64,000 bases of DNA from Lawsonella clevelandensis (GTDB taxonomy: Bacteria; Actinomycetota; Actinomycetes; Mycobacteriales; Mycobacteriaceae): contig NZ_QFOZ01000001.1 of assembly GCF_003241315.1 (NCBI RefSeq), positions 310,001-374,000 of the forward strand, read 5' to 3'. Under the pieces are notes generated by a model that worked only from the letters and a program-made list of their open reading frames with translations, was not told the DNA's origin and ran no database searches. Positions 1-8,752 of the stretch are shown piece after piece. Both the position numbers and the translations under genes were made by a program. The number at the start of each line of letters is the position of its first letter. Positions within the stretch are counted from its first letter, which is position 1.

Positions 1-1
1 T

Positions 2-937
2 ATTCCAACAGGCTCAATTGCTTTGGATATTGCTCTGGGTATTGGTGGTTTGCCGCGTGGACGAATCATCGAAATTTATGGACCAGAATCATCAGGTAAA
101 ACTACTGTGGCTCTCCATGCAGTTGCCAATGCGCAAAAAGCCGGTGGTATTGCAGCTTTTATTGATGCTGAGCATGCTCTTGACCCGGAGTATGCACGAG
201 CATTAGGTGTTGATACAGACGCATTGCTCGTCTCACAGCCTGATACTGGTGAACAGGCACTCGAGATTGCCGATATGCTCATTCGTTCTGGAGCGATCGA
301 TATTATTGTTATCGACTCGGTTGCGGCTCTTGTTCCACGTGCTGAAATTGAAGGTGAAATGGGAGATAACCACGTTGGTTTACAAGCCCGTTTGATGAGC
401 CAAGCATTACGTAAAATGACAGGTGGCCTTTCTGCTTCAGGCACTACCGCCATTTTCATTAACCAGCTTCGCGAGAAGATCGGTGTCATGTTCGGCTCAC
501 CGGAAACAACGACTGGTGGTAGAGCACTTAAGTTCTATTCTTCAGTACGCCTTGATGTTCGACGCATTGAAACATTGAAAGACGGTACTGAACCAGTAGG
601 TAACCGCACTCGCGTCAAGGTTGTGAAGAACAAGGTTGCCCCACCATTCAAACAAGCTGAATTCGATCTTCTCTATGGACAAGGTATTTCTCGTGAGGGA
701 TCTATCATAGATATGGGGGTTGACCAGGGATTTATCCGTAAATCTGGATCATGGTACACCTATGAGGGAGATCAGCTGGGGCAGGGTAAAGAAAAAGTAC
801 GGACCTATTTACGGGACAATCCCGCCCTGTGTGACGAAATTGAGGAGAAGATTCTCCGGAAACTGAAGATTGGGGCTTATGCTGCTGAACCGGATGAAGA
901 AACTCAGGCTACTGAGGACGACTCTGTAGATTTCTAA
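2..937 (+). CDS. recA: Recombinase RecA, 5'-truncated by window edge
   Basis: RecA forms ATP-dependent filaments on single-stranded DNA, catalyses strand exchange and triggers LexA self-cleavage. The open frame runs in from base 2, reading IPTGSIALD just before the first codon that could be taken as a start, so the true start is upstream of the window and about 311 codons are visible. The Walker A motif GPESSGKTT, the NQLREKIGVMFGSPETTTGG loop region and an acidic C-terminus are present. recX follows after 24 bp, the usual actinobacterial pair. No intein interrupts the visible part. Identification is secure; only the N-terminus is missing. Confidence 0.97.
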   Translation: MPTGSIALDIALGIGGLPRGRIIEIYGPESSGKTTVALHAVANAQKAGGIAAFIDAEHALDPEYARALGVDTDALLVSQPDTGEQALEIADMLIRSGAIDIIVIDSVAALVPRAEIEGEMGDNHVGLQARLMSQALRKMTGGLSASGTTAIFINQLREKIGVMFGSPETTTGGRALKFYSSVRLDVRRIETLKDGTEPVGNRTRVKVVKNKVAPPFKQAEFDLLYGQGISREGSIIDMGVDQGFIRKSGSWYTYEGDQLGQGKEKVRTYLRDNPALCDEIEEKILRKLKIGAYAAEPDEETQATEDDSVDF

Positions 938-961
938 GTAACATAGATTTCTCAGTAACCA

Positions 962-1564
962 ATGAGTAATGATCGACGACAGCACACTCTTGAGGTACTG
1001 CGTCATGCTACCGAAAGTGTGCTGTCGAAGCCTCAGCAAAAATCTACTAGTTCTACTAGCGATAGCCTTAATGATCGAGCAAGGGAAGCAGCTTTACGGC
1101 TTCTTTCAGTACGGTCCCGAAGTAGCAAAGAACTAGCAGACCGACTACAAAGTAAAGGATTTCCCACAGATATCGTTGATGATCTCATTGAACGATTTGA
1201 GCGGGTTGATCTTCTCAATGATGAGAGATTCGCACACGAATGGGTTTCTTCACGGTCACGACATAGTGGTAGAGGAAAAGCTGTTCTGCGGCAAGAGCTT
1301 CGTCACAAAGGTATTGCACCTTCCATTATAGAAGCGGAGCTTGAGAATCTTTCCCCGTGTGTAGAAGAAGACACTGCACGAGCACTTGTCTCTCGTAAAG
1401 TGAAACTTATTGATGCGGCATCCCTTATTGAATGGGAGTTTTTTCAAAAACAACAGCGAAGGCTCTATAGCATGCTGGTGCGCCGTGGCTTTTCCAGTGA
1501 ATTAGCACAGCGTATTGTTAACGAAGCTCTGGTAGCACATCGTGAGGGATACGACTCCAACTAA
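962..1564 (+). CDS. recX: Regulatory protein RecX
   Basis: RecX binds RecA filaments and modulates, usually inhibits, recombinase activity. The 200-residue product fits the family (about 150-200 aa). It has the RecX core of helical repeats: an ALRLLSVRSRSSKELADRL stretch near residue 45, then the DDLIERFERVDLLNDERFA and WVSSRSRHSGRGKAVLRQEL segments. The first about 35 residues are a polar, poorly conserved leader. It lies 24 bp after recA, probably in the same transcript. ATG start; no strong ribosome site stands out before it, which suggests coupling to recA translation. Confidence 0.93.
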   Translation: MSNDRRQHTLEVLRHATESVLSKPQQKSTSSTSDSLNDRAREAALRLLSVRSRSSKELADRLQSKGFPTDIVDDLIERFERVDLLNDERFAHEWVSSRSRHSGRGKAVLRQELRHKGIAPSIIEAELENLSPCVEEDTARALVSRKVKLIDAASLIEWEFFQKQQRRLYSMLVRRGFSSELAQRIVNEALVAHREGYDSN

Positions 1565-1639
1565 AGAAACACTCTTACGCTCAGGTACACTAGAAGACCT
1601 GCCTTGTCCTAAATACTATCCAGTGTGAAGGGGAGATCA

Positions 1640-3112
1640 GTGGAGCGCAGGCAATACGAAATTCGCACCTTTGGGTGCCAAATGAATGTGCATGATTCTG
1701 AACGTATAGCAGGTGTTTTAGAAGCCGATGGCTATATACCTTTCTCTGGTGAGGGAATCCCCGACCTTATTGTTTTTAACACCTGTGCTGTGCGGGAAAA
1801 TGCAGCGAATCGGCTGTATGGAACACTAGGACTATTACGACCTCTAAAAGAAGAAAATCCTCATCTCCAATTCGCTGTTGGCGGTTGCCTCGCGCAAAAA
1901 GATAAAGATGCTGTTGTAGACCGTGCTCCCTGGGTTGACGCAGTATTTGGGACGCATAATCTTCGCTCATTACCAGTACTTTTGCGGCGTGCTCGTCACA
2001 ATAAAGAAGCACAGGTTGAAATCTATGAGTCACTCAAAGAATTTCCCTCTACTCTTCCTGCCAAGCGTGAATCGTCCTACGCAGCATGGGTATCAATTTC
2101 AGTAGGGTGCAACAATACGTGTACCTACTGCATTGTTCCATCCCTACGTGGTAAAGAAATTGATCGACCACCTGCAGATATCGTTGCCGAAGTGCAGAGT
2201 CTAGTGGATGAGGGAATTCAAGAAATTACCTTATTAGGGCAGAATGTTAACTCCTATGGCATGAGCTTTGCTGATTCGCAACGTCCACGGAATCGGCAGG
2301 CTTTCTCTGAATTACTGCGAGCATGTGGAGAAATTCCTGGACTTGAGCGTTTGAAATTCACTTCTCCGCATCCTGCCCAATTTACTGAAGATGTTGTTCT
2401 GGCTATGGCGGAAACACCGGCTGTATGTCCACAACTGCACATGCCTTTGCAATCAGGATCAGACCGAATCCTACGGTCAATGCGGAGATCCTATCGGCAG
2501 CAGCGTTTCCTCAACATTGTCGACAATGTACGTCACTATATGCCGGATGCTGCTATTACTACTGACATTATTGTGGGTTTCCCAGGAGAAACTGAAGAAG
2601 ATTTCCAAGAGACTCTCAATGTTGTCGAAAAAGTACGTTTTAGTAGCGCGTATACATTCCAGTATTCTCCTCGGCCTGGTACTCCAGCTGCGGAGATGGA
2701 GGATCAGATTCCGGCTGATGTTGTGCAAGAACGCTACGATCGGCTTATTGCGCTGCAGGAACGCATTACTCTTGAAGAAAATCAGAAGCTGATAGGCTCC
2801 ACGCAAGAATTGCTTGTCACTGCCCATGATGGCCGTAAGAATAATGCCACTCATCGTCGGAGTGGACGGACTCGGTGTGGTCGCCTTGTGCACTTTACGC
2901 ATCGGGGGAGTGAAACGGTACGGCCGGGGGATTGTGTAACGGTCTCTATTACGGGCGCTGCTCCACACCATTTGCTCGCTGACAACGGGGTTCTGTCAGT
3001 GCGGCACACTCAAGCTGGGGACAATTATGAAGCGGGTATTCAACCACAAGTAAAACCCGTAGGCGTTGGTTTAGGAATACCCACGTTTAGAACACTCGCT
3101 GATGAGAAATAA
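1640..3112 (+). CDS. miaB: tRNA-2-methylthio-N6-dimethylallyladenosine synthase MiaB
   Basis: MiaB is a radical-SAM methylthiotransferase that modifies A37 of tRNAs reading U-initial codons, acting after MiaA (also in this window). From the GTG at 1640 the product has 490 residues. N-terminal cluster cysteines are C13 (GCQMN), C49 (NTCAVREN) and C83 (GGCLAQ); the radical-SAM triad CNNTCTYC is C157, C161 and C164; a C-terminal TRAM-like domain follows. I chose GTG 1640 because AAGGGGAG sits just upstream; an in-frame GTG at 1625 would add five residues but overlaps that site. The last about 50 residues are a variable tail. Confidence 0.95.
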   Translation: MERRQYEIRTFGCQMNVHDSERIAGVLEADGYIPFSGEGIPDLIVFNTCAVRENAANRLYGTLGLLRPLKEENPHLQFAVGGCLAQKDKDAVVDRAPWVDAVFGTHNLRSLPVLLRRARHNKEAQVEIYESLKEFPSTLPAKRESSYAAWVSISVGCNNTCTYCIVPSLRGKEIDRPPADIVAEVQSLVDEGIQEITLLGQNVNSYGMSFADSQRPRNRQAFSELLRACGEIPGLERLKFTSPHPAQFTEDVVLAMAETPAVCPQLHMPLQSGSDRILRSMRRSYRQQRFLNIVDNVRHYMPDAAITTDIIVGFPGETEEDFQETLNVVEKVRFSSAYTFQYSPRPGTPAAEMEDQIPADVVQERYDRLIALQERITLEENQKLIGSTQELLVTAHDGRKNNATHRRSGRTRCGRLVHFTHRGSETVRPGDCVTVSITGAAPHHLLADNGVLSVRHTQAGDNYEAGIQPQVKPVGVGLGIPTFRTLADEK

Positions 3113-3124
3113 CAGATAAGAAAT

Positions 3125-3188
3125 AACAATTGTAGGGATGGGCTGTATCTACCAGACGGTATTGATCCTGCCCATCCCCACAATTGTT
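3125..3188. terminator. Bidirectional hairpin between miaB and the DUF349 gene
   Basis: A 9-bp stem GGGATGGGC/GCCCATCCC (3135-3143 with 3170-3178) is extended, after one mismatch, by 9 more pairs (3125-3133 with 3180-3188). The loop is 26 bases. It lies between the convergent stops of miaB and the DUF349 gene. No long T-run follows on either strand, so it could be a weak terminator or an mRNA-end structure. Confidence 0.6.
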
Positions 3189-3218
3189 GTAGTGCTGATA
3201 ATCTAGTTTGTCTATTAT

Positions 3219-4556
3219 CTAGAGTTCGTTCAGAGAATTCTCAGCAGCTTTTGCCCATTCAGTCCATTGGGCAGCTTGTGCACGAGCCTTTTCTGCATCC
3301 TTTGTACGGCCTGCTTTGTCGGCTTTTTCTGCCTGTGCTTCAAAATCTTTCACACGGTTCCAGAATTGCTGTGCACGAGCCTGTACTTCCGGATCAGTCC
3401 TCTGCCATTCAGCCTTTTCAAGGTCTGTCACATGGCGTTCGAGACTACGGATAGCATCGTCAAGGGGGCGCATATCAGCGCGCGGAACTCGTCCAATTTC
3501 TTCCCATTTGCCCTCCAACTCATTGAGGAGAGTACGTGCCTCTTCACAATCACTCGCATTCTTGATACGAGGGGAGTAAGTGTTGAGAAGCTCAGTTTTC
3601 GCAGCACCATTTGCGGCAAACTCTGAATCTCGCTCGTCGAGGACAGCTTTTCGGCGGTCGAAGAAATGGTCTTGTGCCTTCTTGAAGCGTGCCCAGAGGG
3701 AATCATCCACATCTTTTTGGGCGCGACCGGCTTTCTTCCATTCCTGCATAAGACGGCGATACTCACTAGCAGTATCGCTCCACTCTTCCGAGTCCTGTAG
3801 TGACTCCGCTTGAGAAACGAGTTCTTCTTTCTGACGAGCTGCAGTAGCGCGTACTCGATCTAGTTCCGCAAAGTGGGAGCCGCGGCGACGGTTAAAACTT
3901 TCACGGGCACGAGAGAATCGTTTCCACAGTGCGTCATCTGTTTTTCGGTCGATTCCATGAATCGTCTTCCACTCTTCGAGGATCTCCCGCAGACGATCGC
4001 CTGACTGCTTCCAAGTTGTAGCAGATTCACCGATGGCTTCTGCCTCTTCCACAAGCTTTGTTTTTCGCAGAACGGCAGCTTCACGTTTTTGCTGTCGCTG
4101 TTCTTTAGCTTTCTCTTCCGCTGTAAAAGAGTGCGCAATAATATCTTGTAGGCGTTTATCTAGGGCAGCAATATCACCGATAACTGCAGCAGTGCTTAAA
4201 GATGCTTTGAGGTCCTCCGCATGTTTACGTGTTGTAGCAGCTTCTGCAGGATGACTGTCTAGCCGTCGTTCTAGGAGTGCTACTTCAGTAACTAAGTCAT
4301 CATAGCGGCGACCAAAGTGGGCGAGACCTTCTTCAGGTGCTCCTGCCTGCCACGTTCCGATAAGACGCTCTCCGTCAGCTGTTTTTACCCATGCAGAACC
4401 GTCATCGTCAACATGACCCCATTTTTCCGGTTGTGATCGTGGGGGGATAACGACTGAGCTGCGGCGACGTAATTGTGCCGGGTTAGGGGCTGCGGCTCCC
4501 GCACCAGGGATGGGGTGGGAAGACGAAGGGGTGGGAGACGGTGTGGTATCGGACAT
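3219..4556 (-). CDS. DUF349 domain-containing protein
   Basis: A 445-residue, highly charged helical protein. After a Pro/Ser-rich N-terminus (about residues 1-40) and a short conserved segment reading KWGHVDDDGSAWVKT, it carries three or four tandem DUF349 repeats, each with a W-K-x-AG/GR type core such as EWKKAGRAQKDVDDSLW and KWEEIGRVPRADMRPLDD. Function is unknown. As I recall, a homologue also sits between miaB and miaA in mycobacteria. I place the start at 4556 (MSDTTPS), preceded by GATGAGGCAGT as a ribosome site; an upstream in-frame ATG at 4610 adds 18 atypical residues. It runs opposite to its neighbours. Confidence 0.88.
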   Translation of the reverse strand: MSDTTPSPTPSSSHPIPGAGAAAPNPAQLRRRSSVVIPPRSQPEKWGHVDDDGSAWVKTADGERLIGTWQAGAPEEGLAHFGRRYDDLVTEVALLERRLDSHPAEAATTRKHAEDLKASLSTAAVIGDIAALDKRLQDIIAHSFTAEEKAKEQRQQKREAAVLRKTKLVEEAEAIGESATTWKQSGDRLREILEEWKTIHGIDRKTDDALWKRFSRARESFNRRRGSHFAELDRVRATAARQKEELVSQAESLQDSEEWSDTASEYRRLMQEWKKAGRAQKDVDDSLWARFKKAQDHFFDRRKAVLDERDSEFAANGAAKTELLNTYSPRIKNASDCEEARTLLNELEGKWEEIGRVPRADMRPLDDAIRSLERHVTDLEKAEWQRTDPEVQARAQQFWNRVKDFEAQAEKADKAGRTKDAEKARAQAAQWTEWAKAAENSLNEL

Positions 4557-4637
4557 TACTGCCTCATCTCTGCCGCGCGACACGGCTGCCAAAGTGAAAC
4601 TACAGCGCATTCTCTTGTGAAAATGTGCGTATCTTTA

Positions 4638-4653
4638 GGTTAACGGCTTAACC
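4638..4653. promoter_or_regulatory. Palindrome GGTTAA-N4-TTAACC upstream of the DUF349 gene and miaA
   Basis: Perfect 6-bp arms around CGGC in the 177-bp region between the divergent DUF349 gene and miaA. The half-sites resemble those of a DtxR box, but the spacing between GGTTA and TAACC is 6 rather than 3, so I do not call it an iron box. Operator-like; regulator unknown. Confidence 0.3.
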
Positions 4654-4733
4654 CATACTTTTTTCTAAAAACTGCAAGAATTTCGAGATGTGAGAGGATA
4701 GGGGGAGCTCTCATCATAGAAAGATCTGGTGTA

Positions 4734-5660
4734 ATGCCTGCAATGCCATCGTCATCGCCTACTCCACTAGCTGTGATTGGCCCGACCGGATCGGGAAAAT
4801 CGGCTCTTGGTATTACTCTTGCTGAGCGATTCGGTGGAGAAATTGTTAATTGTGATGCTATGCAGCAGTACCGCGGTATGGATATTGGTACAGCAAAAAC
4901 TCCTGTGGCAGAAAGACGGGGTATACCTCACCATCAGATCGATGTATTAGATGTGACGGAAACAGCGACAGTTGCACGCTATCAGGAGGCCGCCCAGCTA
5001 GATATTGAGCGTCTTCTTAAAAGAGGAGTTGTTCCCATTATCGTGGGCGGCTCTATGTTGTACATTCAATCGCTTCTGGATGATTGGAAGTTTCCTCCCA
5101 CTGATCCGCAGGTTCGTGCATATTGGGAAGATCAGCTTGCGAAGCGAGGTGTGGCAGACCTGCATCGGGAATTAGCGCAGCGGGATCCTGTTGCGGCACG
5201 CACAATTCTGCCGACAGATCCACGTCGTACTGTGCGGGCATTGGAGGTTATGGAACTTACCGGTCAACCTTATACGGCGTCGCAACCACAGCGTGGCGCT
5301 CCGCCACGGTGGAATACCCACATAATTGGTCTTTCTGCGGATGTGGAATGGCTTGATCCCTGCTTACTACAGCGAACAAAACGAATGTTCCATGATGGTT
5401 TGGTGGAAGAAGTACGTGAGCTGTGTGGGAGAGGCTTACGGGATGGTACGACAGCTGCCCGTGCTATTGGGTATAGCCAGGCACTTAGTGTTATTGATGG
5501 GGATAGTACTGTTGATGAGGCTATTGACAGTACCTTTATTGCGACGCGTCGTTATGTTAGGCGTCAACGTTCCTGGTTTAAACGAGATAACAGGATAAAC
5601 TGGTTCTCAGCATCCGCAGATTCTCTTGTTGACGATGTGTGTAGTGCGATTTCCTCATGA
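4734..5660 (+). CDS. miaA: tRNA dimethylallyltransferase MiaA
   Basis: MiaA transfers a dimethylallyl group from DMAPP to N6 of A37 in tRNAs, giving the substrate for MiaB. The 308-residue length is typical. P-loop GPTGSGKS is at residues 16-23. The DxxQxY-type region NCDAMQQYRGMDIGTAK and the C-terminal RRYVRRQRSWFKRD segment are both family hallmarks. A second ATG three codons in (4743) is an alternative start, and no clear ribosome site separates the two. A 60-bp gap leads to the IclR gene and then dapF, so these probably share a transcript. Confidence 0.95.
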   Translation: MPAMPSSSPTPLAVIGPTGSGKSALGITLAERFGGEIVNCDAMQQYRGMDIGTAKTPVAERRGIPHHQIDVLDVTETATVARYQEAAQLDIERLLKRGVVPIIVGGSMLYIQSLLDDWKFPPTDPQVRAYWEDQLAKRGVADLHRELAQRDPVAARTILPTDPRRTVRALEVMELTGQPYTASQPQRGAPPRWNTHIIGLSADVEWLDPCLLQRTKRMFHDGLVEEVRELCGRGLRDGTTAARAIGYSQALSVIDGDSTVDEAIDSTFIATRRYVRRQRSWFKRDNRINWFSASADSLVDDVCSAISS

Positions 5661-5720
5661 TAGGAAATGTAGCTGTCCGCGATAACGTACAAGCTTTTAC
5701 ACGATAAGGATAAATGGCAG

Positions 5721-6491
5721 ATGGTTGATGAGTCACTCTTCCGATATAGCGGTGATGACTCGAAGCGTGGGCATGTCCAGTCGGTGGATCGTTCTCTTCA
5801 GTTACTTGATGCATTGGCCGATATGGGGGGAATAGCGTCTCTTTCAGATCTCGTTGTGCACACCAGCCTTCCCGTTGCCACAATTCATCGTCTTATTGGG
5901 ACAATGCGGGATGCCGGTTACGTGAGACAAGAAGCAAACCGTCAGTATGCGCTTGGTGTGCGTCTGGTGCGGTTGGGGGAAAGTGCTAGCCGGCTGGTGG
6001 GCGATTGGGTGAAACCTACTCTCCAAAAGCTGGTAGATTCCACCGGAGAAACTGCCAATATGGCCATGCTTGATGGCAATCAGGCTATCTATATGGCAGG
6101 TGTGCCTTCTCCGCATATGATGCGTATGTTTACTGAAGTTGGGAGACGTGTCGGAGTCCACAACACAGCAGTGGGGAAGGCTCTTGTGGCATGTCTCGAC
6201 GATGCCACTATTATGCGCATGTTGGAAACGCAGGGGATGCGTCCGGATACTGAACACACAATTACCAATCCAGAGAGGTTTCTTGAGCATATTCGAATTG
6301 TTCGCGAAGCTGGATATGCCACCGATGAACAGGAAAAGGAAGCCGGGGTACGTTGTGTAGCGGTTGCCCGTGTTGTTGGTTCTACACCTATTGCTCTTTC
6401 CGTATCTGGGCCGGAGGCTCGTTTTACTGTGGAGAAACGTAATGCGGCAGTGACGATTCTCCAAAACGCAGCAAATAGTATTCTCTGCTAG
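5721..6491 (+). CDS. IclR family transcriptional regulator
   Basis: A 256-residue IclR-type regulator. The N-terminal winged helix (about residues 18-80) contains the SLSDLVVHTSLPVATIHRLI recognition region. The C-terminal ligand-binding domain (about 85-255) contains the GxxVGxHxTAVGKAL-type motif VGRRVGVHNTAVGKAL. IclR proteins bind small carboxylates or aromatics and usually control an adjacent catabolic operon, but here the neighbours are miaA (60 bp upstream) and dapF (13 bp downstream), so the target is not evident. AAGGA at 5706-5710 may serve as ribosome site. In the mycobacterial order I know, miaA is followed directly by dapF, so this gene looks inserted. Confidence 0.9.
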   Translation: MVDESLFRYSGDDSKRGHVQSVDRSLQLLDALADMGGIASLSDLVVHTSLPVATIHRLIGTMRDAGYVRQEANRQYALGVRLVRLGESASRLVGDWVKPTLQKLVDSTGETANMAMLDGNQAIYMAGVPSPHMMRMFTEVGRRVGVHNTAVGKALVACLDDATIMRMLETQGMRPDTEHTITNPERFLEHIRIVREAGYATDEQEKEAGVRCVAVARVVGSTPIALSVSGPEARFTVEKRNAAVTILQNAANSILC

Positions 6492-6504
6492 CAAAGGTTA
6501 CTGC

Positions 6505-7374
6505 ATGTTTTTTCTGAAAGCTCACGGTACACAGAATGACTTTATTGTGCTTCCGGATCCGGAGTGTACGGTGCGTCTTACCGCTTCTTCTGTTGCTCAC
6601 CTGTGCGATAGGCGGCAAGGAATTGGAGCAGATGGTGTCATTCGGTTAAGCCGTGCACGCGATCTTCTTTCTGCGGGCGAGCTCATGGAGCTTCCCGAAG
6701 GAGTAGATCCAGATGAATGGTTTATGGACTATCGCAATGCTGATGGTTCTTGCGCAGAAATGTGTGGGAATGGGGCCAGAGTATGTGCGCATGTTCTTCT
6801 CACACAAGGATTGCTTCCGGAAGATACTACCCAGGGAGCATTTGGGACACGGGCTGGACGTAAAAAGTTTCGGGTATATGGGCTCAGCCATGATGGCCTG
6901 ATCGCGGACGTTGAGATAGCCATGGGGAAGGTTGACTTGCGAGGTATTTCCTCGGCTGATTTTGCGGGACGGCATATCGCTGGTCTTGCTCTTTCGGTAG
7001 GAAATCCACATTTGGCATGTGTACTTCCTGGTTTAACTGTGGAACAGTTGGCAAGCATGGATTTTCGTCATGCTCCTGGTATCGATCCCGAGATGTTTCC
7101 CGCTGGCACTAATGTGGAAGTTCTTACTCCACTTGTTGACGGTCATGTCACCATGCGTGTCTATGAGCGTGGTGTGGGGGAGACGAAGTCGTGTGGTACT
7201 GGCACAGTAGCAAGTGCTTTTGCGGCTCTTGCTGATGCTGGAGTGGAGAATGGCACCGTATCCGTCAGTGTTCCCGGTGGTGAATTACAGGTGAAATTCA
7301 CTCCAGATAATAGCTTCCTCCGTGGTCCCTCTGTTATCGTCGCCGAAGGAGAGTATTTCGAACCTTATGCATGA
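6505..7374 (+). CDS. dapF: Diaminopimelate epimerase
   Basis: DapF interconverts LL- and meso-diaminopimelate without cofactor, feeding lysine and DAP-type peptidoglycan synthesis. The product has 289 residues. Both catalytic cysteines are visible in their motifs: MCGNGARVCAHV in the N-terminal half and SCGTGTVASAFA in the C-terminal half. The start MFFLKAHGTQNDFIVL is the conserved N-terminus, so ATG 6505 is secure. The end overlaps the start of hflX by 8 bases, indicating translational coupling. Confidence 0.97.
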   Translation: MFFLKAHGTQNDFIVLPDPECTVRLTASSVAHLCDRRQGIGADGVIRLSRARDLLSAGELMELPEGVDPDEWFMDYRNADGSCAEMCGNGARVCAHVLLTQGLLPEDTTQGAFGTRAGRKKFRVYGLSHDGLIADVEIAMGKVDLRGISSADFAGRHIAGLALSVGNPHLACVLPGLTVEQLASMDFRHAPGIDPEMFPAGTNVEVLTPLVDGHVTMRVYERGVGETKSCGTGTVASAFAALADAGVENGTVSVSVPGGELQVKFTPDNSFLRGPSVIVAEGEYFEPYA

Positions 7375-8752
7375 ACCAACCCGCGGTGAGATGGAGTTAG
7401 AGGAGCGATCCTCTTTACGCCATGTGGTGGGCCTTTCCACCGAACTTCAAGATGTTACTGATGCTGAATACCGTGAACTGCGGCTTGAGAAAGTCGTATT
7501 AGTAGGGGTGTGGACGGAAGGTTCAGTAGCGCAAGCGGAAGCGGCCATGGCAGAGTTGGCTGCACTATCTGAAACTGCGGGTGCGGCAGTACTTGATGTC
7601 CTCATTCAGCGACGTGATAAACCGGATCCAGCAACATATATCGGATCGGGAAAAGTCCGGGAAGTAAAACAGGTAGTAGACGAACTGGGAGCAGATACAG
7701 TGATCTGCGACGGTGAGCTTTCTGCCGGACAACTTATTGCCTTAGAAAAAGCGATCAACGTTAAGGTTATCGACCGTACAGCTCTTATCCTTGATATTTT
7801 TGCACAGCATGCTTCCTCTTCCGAAGGTAAAGCACAGGTGACACTTGCGCAGATGGAGTACATGCTGCCGCGGCTACGCGGTTGGGGCGACACGCTATCC
7901 CGACAGGCGGGTGGCCGGGCAGGCTCTAATGGCGGTGTTGGTTTGCGCGGTCCTGGTGAAACGAAGATAGAAACGGACCGTCGACGTATTCGTCAACGAA
8001 TGGCGAAATTACGCCGTGAATTAGCGGATATGAAGATGTCTCGGCAAACAAAGCGCCAGCGTCGGCATACAGGAGATACACCCTCCGTCGTTATTGTAGG
8101 GTATACGAATGCCGGTAAATCTAGTTTGCTTAACCGGATTACGGGAGCCGGAGTACTTGTCCAGGATGCCTTATTCGCAACTCTTGACCCTACAACTCGT
8201 CGGGGTGAATTACCCGATGGTCGAACAGTGGTGTTTACCGACACTGTAGGTTTTGTACGATACCTACCTACACAGTTAGTTGAATCGTTCCGTTCTACTT
8301 TGGAAGAAGTAGCAGATGCCGACATTGTTGTGCATGTCGTGGACGGTTCAGACGATTTTCCTCTGCAGAAGATTGAATCAGTCAATGCGGTACTTGCCGA
8401 TGTTGTTGCCGACTATGGGATTGAATTACCTCCGGTATTAACTGTCGTCAATAAGTGCGATGTAGCAGAGCCTATTACATTGGCGCAGTTGCGGAGTGAA
8501 ATACCCAATACAGTTTTCGTATCTGCACATTCAGGAGAGGGGATAGAGGAGTTCACACAGGCTCTCTCGCGTTTATTAGATATGCGGGAGACAACTGTCC
8601 ACGCGCTTATTCCTTATGATCATGGGGAGGTCGTGTCTCGGCTACATGAACATGGGCGTGTACTTAGCGAAAAACACGGACCCGATGGAACAATCATCGA
8701 GGCCCGTGTTCCGCATGCGTTAGCGCAGCAGCTTCAATTATTCTGCGTCTAG
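7367..8752 (+). CDS. hflX: Ribosome-associated GTPase HflX
   Basis: HflX is a GTPase that binds 50S subunits and rescues or splits stalled ribosomes under stress. The 461-residue product has the HflX N-terminal domain (about 40-240), including GSGKVREVKQVVDELGAD and the glycine-rich GGRAGSNGGVGLRGPGETK linker. The G domain follows, with G1 GYTNAGKS at 245-252, G3 DTVGF and G4 NKCD, then a C-terminal domain. I start at ATG 7367 (overlapping dapF by 8 bp); an ATG at 7391 is possible. The 3' end overlaps the convergent ptsH by 15 bp. Confidence 0.95.
   Translation: MHEPTRGEMELEERSSLRHVVGLSTELQDVTDAEYRELRLEKVVLVGVWTEGSVAQAEAAMAELAALSETAGAAVLDVLIQRRDKPDPATYIGSGKVREVKQVVDELGADTVICDGELSAGQLIALEKAINVKVIDRTALILDIFAQHASSSEGKAQVTLAQMEYMLPRLRGWGDTLSRQAGGRAGSNGGVGLRGPGETKIETDRRRIRQRMAKLRRELADMKMSRQTKRQRRHTGDTPSVVIVGYTNAGKSSLLNRITGAGVLVQDALFATLDPTTRRGELPDGRTVVFTDTVGFVRYLPTQLVESFRSTLEEVADADIVVHVVDGSDDFPLQKIESVNAVLADVVADYGIELPPVLTVVNKCDVAEPITLAQLRSEIPNTVFVSAHSGEGIEEFTQALSRLLDMRETTVHALIPYDHGEVVSRLHEHGRVLSEKHGPDGTIIEARVPHALAQQLQLFCV

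Noticed and set aside
76..489. 137-codon open frame antisense to recA
   Set aside because: Shadow of a conserved coding sequence on the other strand; no initiation signal.
4557..4610. 18-residue extension of the DUF349 protein
   Set aside because: A clear ribosome site lies directly before the internal ATG at 4556 and the extra residues look unconserved.
4635..4655. DtxR box upstream of the DUF349 gene
   Set aside because: Half-sites match but the spacing is three bases too long for the 19-bp consensus.
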